A stretch of DNA of 64,000 bases from contig JACKET010000003.1 in NCBI GenBank assembly GCA_020632875.1, positions 496,001 through 560,000 of the forward strand. Reading direction: 5' to 3'. The notes under the pieces were generated by a model. That model was not told the DNA's origin, ran no database searches, and saw only the letters and a program-made list of their open reading frames with translations. Origin of the DNA: Alphaproteobacteria bacterium. GTDB lineage: Bacteria; Myxococcota_A; UBA796; GCA-2862545. A program made the translations under genes and the position numbers. Below, piece by piece: positions 60,113-64,000 of the stretch (position 1 is the stretch's first letter; each line of letters starts with the position of its first letter).

Positions 60113-61580
60113 GGCGCAGCTCGAAGCAGGCGCCCCGCAGCGGGCCCTCGACGATGCGGAGGCTGCCGTTCATCGCCTCGGCGGACCGCTGGCTGATCGC
60201 GAGGCCGAGCCCCGTGCCCCGGGTCTTGGTCGTGACGAACGGCTCGAAGATCTCCTCGCGCTTCTCGGGCGGCACGCCCGGGCCGCTGTCGCTCACCGAG
60301 AGCGTCGCGTCGGCCACGGACACGAGCACCTCGCCCTTCCCGTCGACCGCGTCGACCGCGTTGCGCACGAGGTTGTGGAGGATCTGGCGGAGCAGGTTCG
60401 GGTCGGCCTGGGCCGAGCCCGTGCCCTGGATCCGCACCGTGACGGCCTTGTGGTCGGACTGGACGAGCTCGACGACCTCGGAGCAGATGTAGGCGAGATC
60501 GACCTTCTGCAGCGCCGCGGAGCCCGGGCGCGCGAACGCGAGCAGGTCGGTGACGAGGGAGTTCAGCCGCCGCACCTCGCTCTCGACCTTCATCAGGATG
60601 CGGTGCTGGGACGACTCGGCGTCCATCGTGCGGGTGATGACCTGGAGCGCGCCGGAGATCCCGGCCAGCGGGTTGCGCAGCTCGTGGGCGACGGCCGCCG
60701 ACAGGGCGCCCAGCTGGGCGAGGGCCTCGGACCGGCGCAGGCGCGACTCCATGTCGACGGCGTCGGTGAGCTCCTCGATCTGGATGAGGAACGTCGCGAG
60801 CTCGTGTCGCAGCGGCACGACGTACACGCGGAAGCTGCGCCCTTCGGCGTCTCCGCCCACGTCGACGCGCGGGAGCGTCACCTCGCGGTGGTGCGCGAGC
60901 GCCCGCTCGACCTGGGTGTCGAGGGCGCTGGCCTCGAGGAGGCCCGGCGGCAGGGCCTCCTGCCACGGTCGCCCCGTGACCTCGGCGCCGGCGACGAGCT
61001 GCGCGGAGGGTCGGGTCGCGGAGCGGACCACGCCGTTCTCGTCGACGAGGAGCACGGCCACGCGGAGGTGCTCGACGAGCAGCTCGTGCAGCGTGTCGAG
61101 CTGCAGACGGCCGTGGCTCGACACGTACGTGCCGCTCATCAGCGCGAGATCGATGCAGAGCACGCGATGCAGGCTGTCGATCGCGGGGAACGGGTCGTCG
61201 CACCGGGCGCGCAGCAGCCGGCCGACCTCGGTCTCGATGACGTGCATCGCGGTGACCATGTAGCGGTTCGGCAGCCCGACCTTCACGTGGCGGTGCCCGA
61301 TCGCGCGCCGCCGCTCGGCGTACGCCTCGTCGTGCGGGCCGCGGAACACCTCGTACAGCCACTGGCGCAGCGTCTTCTTCAGCCGCTCGACCTGCTCGGG
61401 CCCGGTGAGCACGTCGCGGGACCCGGGGTGCCGCTGCACCTCGTCGTAGAACCGGTCGATGATGCGCGCGAGCTCGGGCTCGATCACGGGCAGACAGGCC
61501 GAGAGCCTGCCGGCGTCATCGGGCTCGTACTGCACCCATTCCTTGAGCTCTGCGAGGGCGTCGTCCTGCATGGCGCCCAT
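60102..61580 (-). CDS. Protoglobin-domain (globin-coupled) histidine kinase
   Basis: The protein has 492 residues from ATG 61580. Residues about 15-165 match protoglobin: helical, with ARIIDRFYDEVQRHP at the start and AIGHRHVKVGLPNRYMVTAM, whose His98 is the likely proximal haem ligand. A PAS-like region (about 170-275; VAVLLVDENGVVRSAT, FRVYVVPLRHELATFLIQIEEL) follows. The kinase core has phospho-acceptor AVAHELRNPLAGI (His about 299), then ILHNLVRNAVDAV, DSGPGV and GTGLGLAIS. It is a soluble haem-based sensor, most likely of oxygen. It is the last gene of a ccoI-ccoS-kinase unit and probably phosphorylates the convergent NtrC-type regulator. Confidence 0.87.
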   Translation of the reverse strand: MGAMQDDALAELKEWVQYEPDDAGRLSACLPVIEPELARIIDRFYDEVQRHPGSRDVLTGPEQVERLKKTLRQWLYEVFRGPHDEAYAERRRAIGHRHVKVGLPNRYMVTAMHVIETEVGRLLRARCDDPFPAIDSLHRVLCIDLALMSGTYVSSHGRLQLDTLHELLVEHLRVAVLLVDENGVVRSATRPSAQLVAGAEVTGRPWQEALPPGLLEASALDTQVERALAHHREVTLPRVDVGGDAEGRSFRVYVVPLRHELATFLIQIEELTDAVDMESRLRRSEALAQLGALSAAVAHELRNPLAGISGALQVITRTMDAESSQHRILMKVESEVRRLNSLVTDLLAFARPGSAALQKVDLAYICSEVVELVQSDHKAVTVRIQGTGSAQADPNLLRQILHNLVRNAVDAVDGKGEVLVSVADATLSVSDSGPGVPPEKREEIFEPFVTTKTRGTGLGLAISQRSAEAMNGSLRIVEGPLRGACFELRLMP

Positions 61581-61586
61581 GCTCGC

Positions 61587-61724
61587 TCAGTCGTCGTGCA
61601 GGATGCGCGTCGCAGGGTCATCGAGGTCTTCGAACTGACCGTTCTTCGCCGCGAACACGAAGAAGGTCGCGAACACCGCACCGAGCGCGATGGCGAGCGG
61701 AATCAGGATCAGGAGGATGTCCAT
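61587..61724 (-). CDS. ccoS: cbb3-type cytochrome oxidase assembly protein CcoS
   Basis: The protein has only 45 residues, from ATG 61724. The sequence starts MDILLILIPLAIALGAVFAT, one membrane segment, and ends FAAKNGQFEDLDDPATRILH followed by two Asp. The 'NGQFEDLDxPAxRIL.DD' tail is the CcoS signature. CcoS is needed for copper and haem insertion in cbb3 oxidase. It overlaps the ccoI stop by 16 bases and ends 6 bases before the kinase start, as part of one operon. Confidence 0.92.
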   Translation of the reverse strand: MDILLILIPLAIALGAVFATFFVFAAKNGQFEDLDDPATRILHDD

Positions 61725-63997
61725 CGGGCCTCCACGGCACGCAGCCGGCGATCGACGGAGAGCGCGCCGGCCACGACCATCGCGCTCGACAGCGGCATGA
61801 GCACCGCTGCCACGAGGGGGTTGACGAAGCCGAGCACCGCGGCGGCCACCGCGACGCCGTTGTACACGAGGGCCCTGCGGAGGTTGCTCCGCACGGCGGC
61901 CCGCGTGGCGTGGGCCGCGGCCACGGCCGCCACGACGGGGCGGAGCGCGGGCTGGGTGACGACCCCGTCGGCCACGAGCAGGCTGCTCGTGACGCCCGAG
62001 CCCATCGCCAGCCCGATGTCGGCCGCGGCGAGGGCGCTGCCGTCGTTCAGCCCGTCTCCGACGAACACCACGGGGCCTTCGAGGGCCCGGACCCGCTCGG
62101 CCTTCTGCTCGGGAGCGAGGCCGCCCACCGCGACATCCACGCCCACCACGGCGCCGATGCGGGCCGTGGCGTCTGCGTGGTCGCCCGACAGGAGCAGGGT
62201 GCGGAGCCCGGCCTTCGACAGCATCGCGACCGCGTCACGCGCGTCTTCGCGGGGCTCGTCGCCGAGGCGGATCAGTCCGAGCGGCTGGCCCTCCTCTTCG
62301 AGCACCACGCAGCCGGGACCGCCGCTGCGGAGCACGAGCGAGCGGCCGAGCACCTCGCCCCGCATCCCGACACCCGGCACCTCCTCCACGTGCGTGGGGA
62401 TGGCGAGCGGCAGGCCGCGCCGGTCGGACTCGGCGAGCAGGGCGCGGGCGATGGGGTGCCGGCTCGATCGGTCGAGCGCCGCGGCGAGCTGGAGGACCTC
62501 GTCGGACGCCGCGAGCACGACGGGCTGCCCACCGGTGACCGTGCCGGTCTTGTCCATCGCGAGGGTCTTCGCGTCGGCGAGGGCCAGCAGCTGGCCACCG
62601 TCGCGCAGCACGACCCCGCGCCGCGCGACCGCGCCGAGCCCGCTGGCCACGGCGAGGGGCACCGAGAGGCCCAGCGCGCAGGGGCACGCGACGACGAGCA
62701 CGGCCACGGCGACCTCGATGCCCTGCCCGACGCCCACGAGGGCCGTCCAGGCCCAGCCGGCGAGCAGGGCCACCACCACCGTCGCGACGGTGAACGCGGG
62801 AGCGAGGCGGTCCGCCGGGTTCGGCGGCATGGGGCGCGACGTGGCCTCGCGCACGGCCTCGGCCATCCGCATCGCCACGGTGTCCTGCCCCACGCGCTCT
62901 ACGCGCAGGCCCACCGAGCCCGCCTCGACCGACGCGCCGGCGACGAGCGCGGCGCCCGCCTCGACCGCGACCGGCTCGGCCTCGCCGGTGACCAGCGCCA
63001 TCTGCACCGACGCGCGCCCGTCCACGACGGTCCCGTCGGCCGGCACTTCTTCGCCCGCCCCGATCTCGACGATGTCGCCGGGCTCCAGCACCGCGACGGG
63101 CACGTCCTCGACGCCCTGCTCGGTCCGGCGGCGCGCGCTGATCGGGAGCGCCGCGGCGATGGCCGCGCTGGCCTCGGCCGCCGCGCGTCGGCCGCGCCGC
63201 TCGAGCACACGCCCGGCCAGCAGCAGCGTGACGAGCATCCCGAGGCTGTCGAGGTACCCCTCGGCGCCGAGCAGCGTCTGTGCGACGCCGTGCCCGTAGA
63301 GCACCGTCACCGCGAGGGCGATGGGCACGTCCATGCCGATGGCGCCCACACGCAGACCGCGCCAGGCTCCCTGGAAGAAGGGCGCGGCGGCGTAGAGCGC
63401 CACCGGCGTGGCGAGTGCGAGGGCCCCCCATTGGAACAGCGCCTGGAAGCGCACCTCCATGCCGTCGGCCCAGCCCGCGTAGAGGCTGGCGGAGAGCAGC
63501 ATGAGGTTCGCCGTGCAGAACGCCGCCACACCGAGGCGACCCAGCAGATCATCCGACGGCGCGGGGGCATCCAGCGGTCGGGGCGAGTACCCGACCGTCG
63601 AGATGACCTCCGCGAGGTCGCGGACCGTCGTCTTCGCGGGGTCGAACACGACCCGCGTGCGGCCCGTGGCGTACGACACCGTGGCCTCCTGCACGCCGTC
63701 GGTGCGCTCGAGCAGCCGCTCGACCACCCACGTGCACGACGCGCAGCGCAGCCCGTCGACCACCAGCGAGACCTCGCAGGCGTTCTCGCCCTGCGGGCGG
63801 GCCTCCACGGCCTCCCAGGCCCCGGAGAGGCCCGACGGGCGCACCCCGGCGACCGCCCGCTTCGCGTAGTACGCCTCGAGCCCCGCCTCGTGCACGAGGT
63901 TCCAGGCCACCTCGCAGCCCGTGCAGCAGAACGCATCCGTGGCCGAGAGCACGGGTGCGTCGCAGTGCGGACAGCGACCGGTGGCCGGGGCCTCCAC
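61709..63997 (-). CDS. ccoI: CcoI/FixI-type copper-exporting P1B ATPase (possibly incomplete at its N-terminus)
   Basis: At least 762 residues, from GTG 63997 only 3 bases from the window edge; the start may lie beyond it. The N-terminus has two Cys pairs (CPHCDAPV, FCCTGC) as in CcoI-type ATPases, then a heavy-metal-binding domain with LRCASCTW (about 85-88), six to eight membrane helices, the CPC metal site VVACPCALGLSV, phosphorylation DKTGTVTGG, SRHPIARA and the hinge VGDGLNDGSALAAADIG. CcoI delivers copper to the periplasm for cbb3 oxidase assembly. The oxidase genes are presumably upstream, outside the window. It is co-transcribed with ccoS and the globin kinase. Confidence 0.92.
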   Translation of the reverse strand: MEAPATGRCPHCDAPVLSATDAFCCTGCEVAWNLVHEAGLEAYYAKRAVAGVRPSGLSGAWEAVEARPQGENACEVSLVVDGLRCASCTWVVERLLERTDGVQEATVSYATGRTRVVFDPAKTTVRDLAEVISTVGYSPRPLDAPAPSDDLLGRLGVAAFCTANLMLLSASLYAGWADGMEVRFQALFQWGALALATPVALYAAAPFFQGAWRGLRVGAIGMDVPIALAVTVLYGHGVAQTLLGAEGYLDSLGMLVTLLLAGRVLERRGRRAAAEASAAIAAALPISARRRTEQGVEDVPVAVLEPGDIVEIGAGEEVPADGTVVDGRASVQMALVTGEAEPVAVEAGAALVAGASVEAGSVGLRVERVGQDTVAMRMAEAVREATSRPMPPNPADRLAPAFTVATVVVALLAGWAWTALVGVGQGIEVAVAVLVVACPCALGLSVPLAVASGLGAVARRGVVLRDGGQLLALADAKTLAMDKTGTVTGGQPVVLAASDEVLQLAAALDRSSRHPIARALLAESDRRGLPLAIPTHVEEVPGVGMRGEVLGRSLVLRSGGPGCVVLEEEGQPLGLIRLGDEPREDARDAVAMLSKAGLRTLLLSGDHADATARIGAVVGVDVAVGGLAPEQKAERVRALEGPVVFVGDGLNDGSALAAADIGLAMGSGVTSSLLVADGVVTQPALRPVVAAVAAAHATRAAVRSNLRRALVYNGVAVAAAVLGFVNPLVAAVLMPLSSAMVVAGALSVDRRLRAVEARWTSS

Positions 63998-64000
63998 GGC

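Overview
This is a high-GC (about 70%) Gram-negative chromosome segment with 48 recognisable genes, most on short alternating strand blocks. The gene content points to Myxococcota or a related former deltaproteobacterial lineage. It has two large Ser/Thr protein kinases, many lipoproteins with Asp/Thr-rich linkers, multiheme c-type cytochromes, DUF2330 proteins, a WGR/leucine-rich-repeat protein, a golvesin-type C-terminal domain and an NtrC-family regulator. Outer-membrane components (a TolC-like domain and a DUF481 protein) support a diderm envelope. Taxonomy is inferred from gene families only.

Layout: 1-5.4 kb holds the end of a PP2C-type phosphatase, a Tat-exported flavin amine oxidase, a GNAT acetyltransferase, an XRE-type regulator of lower GC, and two exported proteins. 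5.4-6.3 kb is a repeat-rich gap. 6.3-14.8 kb carries a beta-propeller lipoprotein, a cell-wall amidase, a kinase-ATPase-TPR protein and a patatin. 14.8-25.4 kb has two DUF2330 paralogues flanking ung (one broken), two multiheme cytochromes and a von Willebrand A lipoprotein. 25.4-36 kb holds membrane, WGR/LRR, ExbD, ATP-grasp and GST genes and a PAS sensor kinase. 36-45.3 kb has a kinase-formylglycine-enzyme fusion, a PPC-repeat lipoprotein, a ParA, a frameshifted sulfatase, a START-like protein and a DUF1295 membrane protein. 45.3-48.4 kb contains a duplicated repeat, ribA, and an IS1182-type insertion sequence placed exactly at the ribA stop codon. 48.5-56.3 kb has a DUF481 protein, a DUF72 protein and an RND efflux operon with its divergent TetR regulator. 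56.3-64 kb has a GH113-like hydrolase and an apparent oxygen-response cluster.

The most coherent system is at the right end. A histidine kinase with an N-terminal protoglobin domain is co-transcribed with ccoS and ccoI, which are assembly factors for cbb3 oxidase. It faces a sigma-54-dependent response regulator, which follows hemN (oxygen-independent haem synthesis). hemN is preceded by a good match to a sigma-54 -24/-12 promoter. I read this as haem-based oxygen sensing that controls microaerobic respiration and haem synthesis.

The RND pump is also unusual: the inner-membrane permease and a TolC-type outer-membrane factor form one 1397-residue frame. The long gaps are not empty. They hold several dispersed repeat families: a 31-bp tandem unit, a composite repeat of about 100 bp, and a 25-bp element. 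They look like mobile or regulatory intergenic repeats rather than genes.
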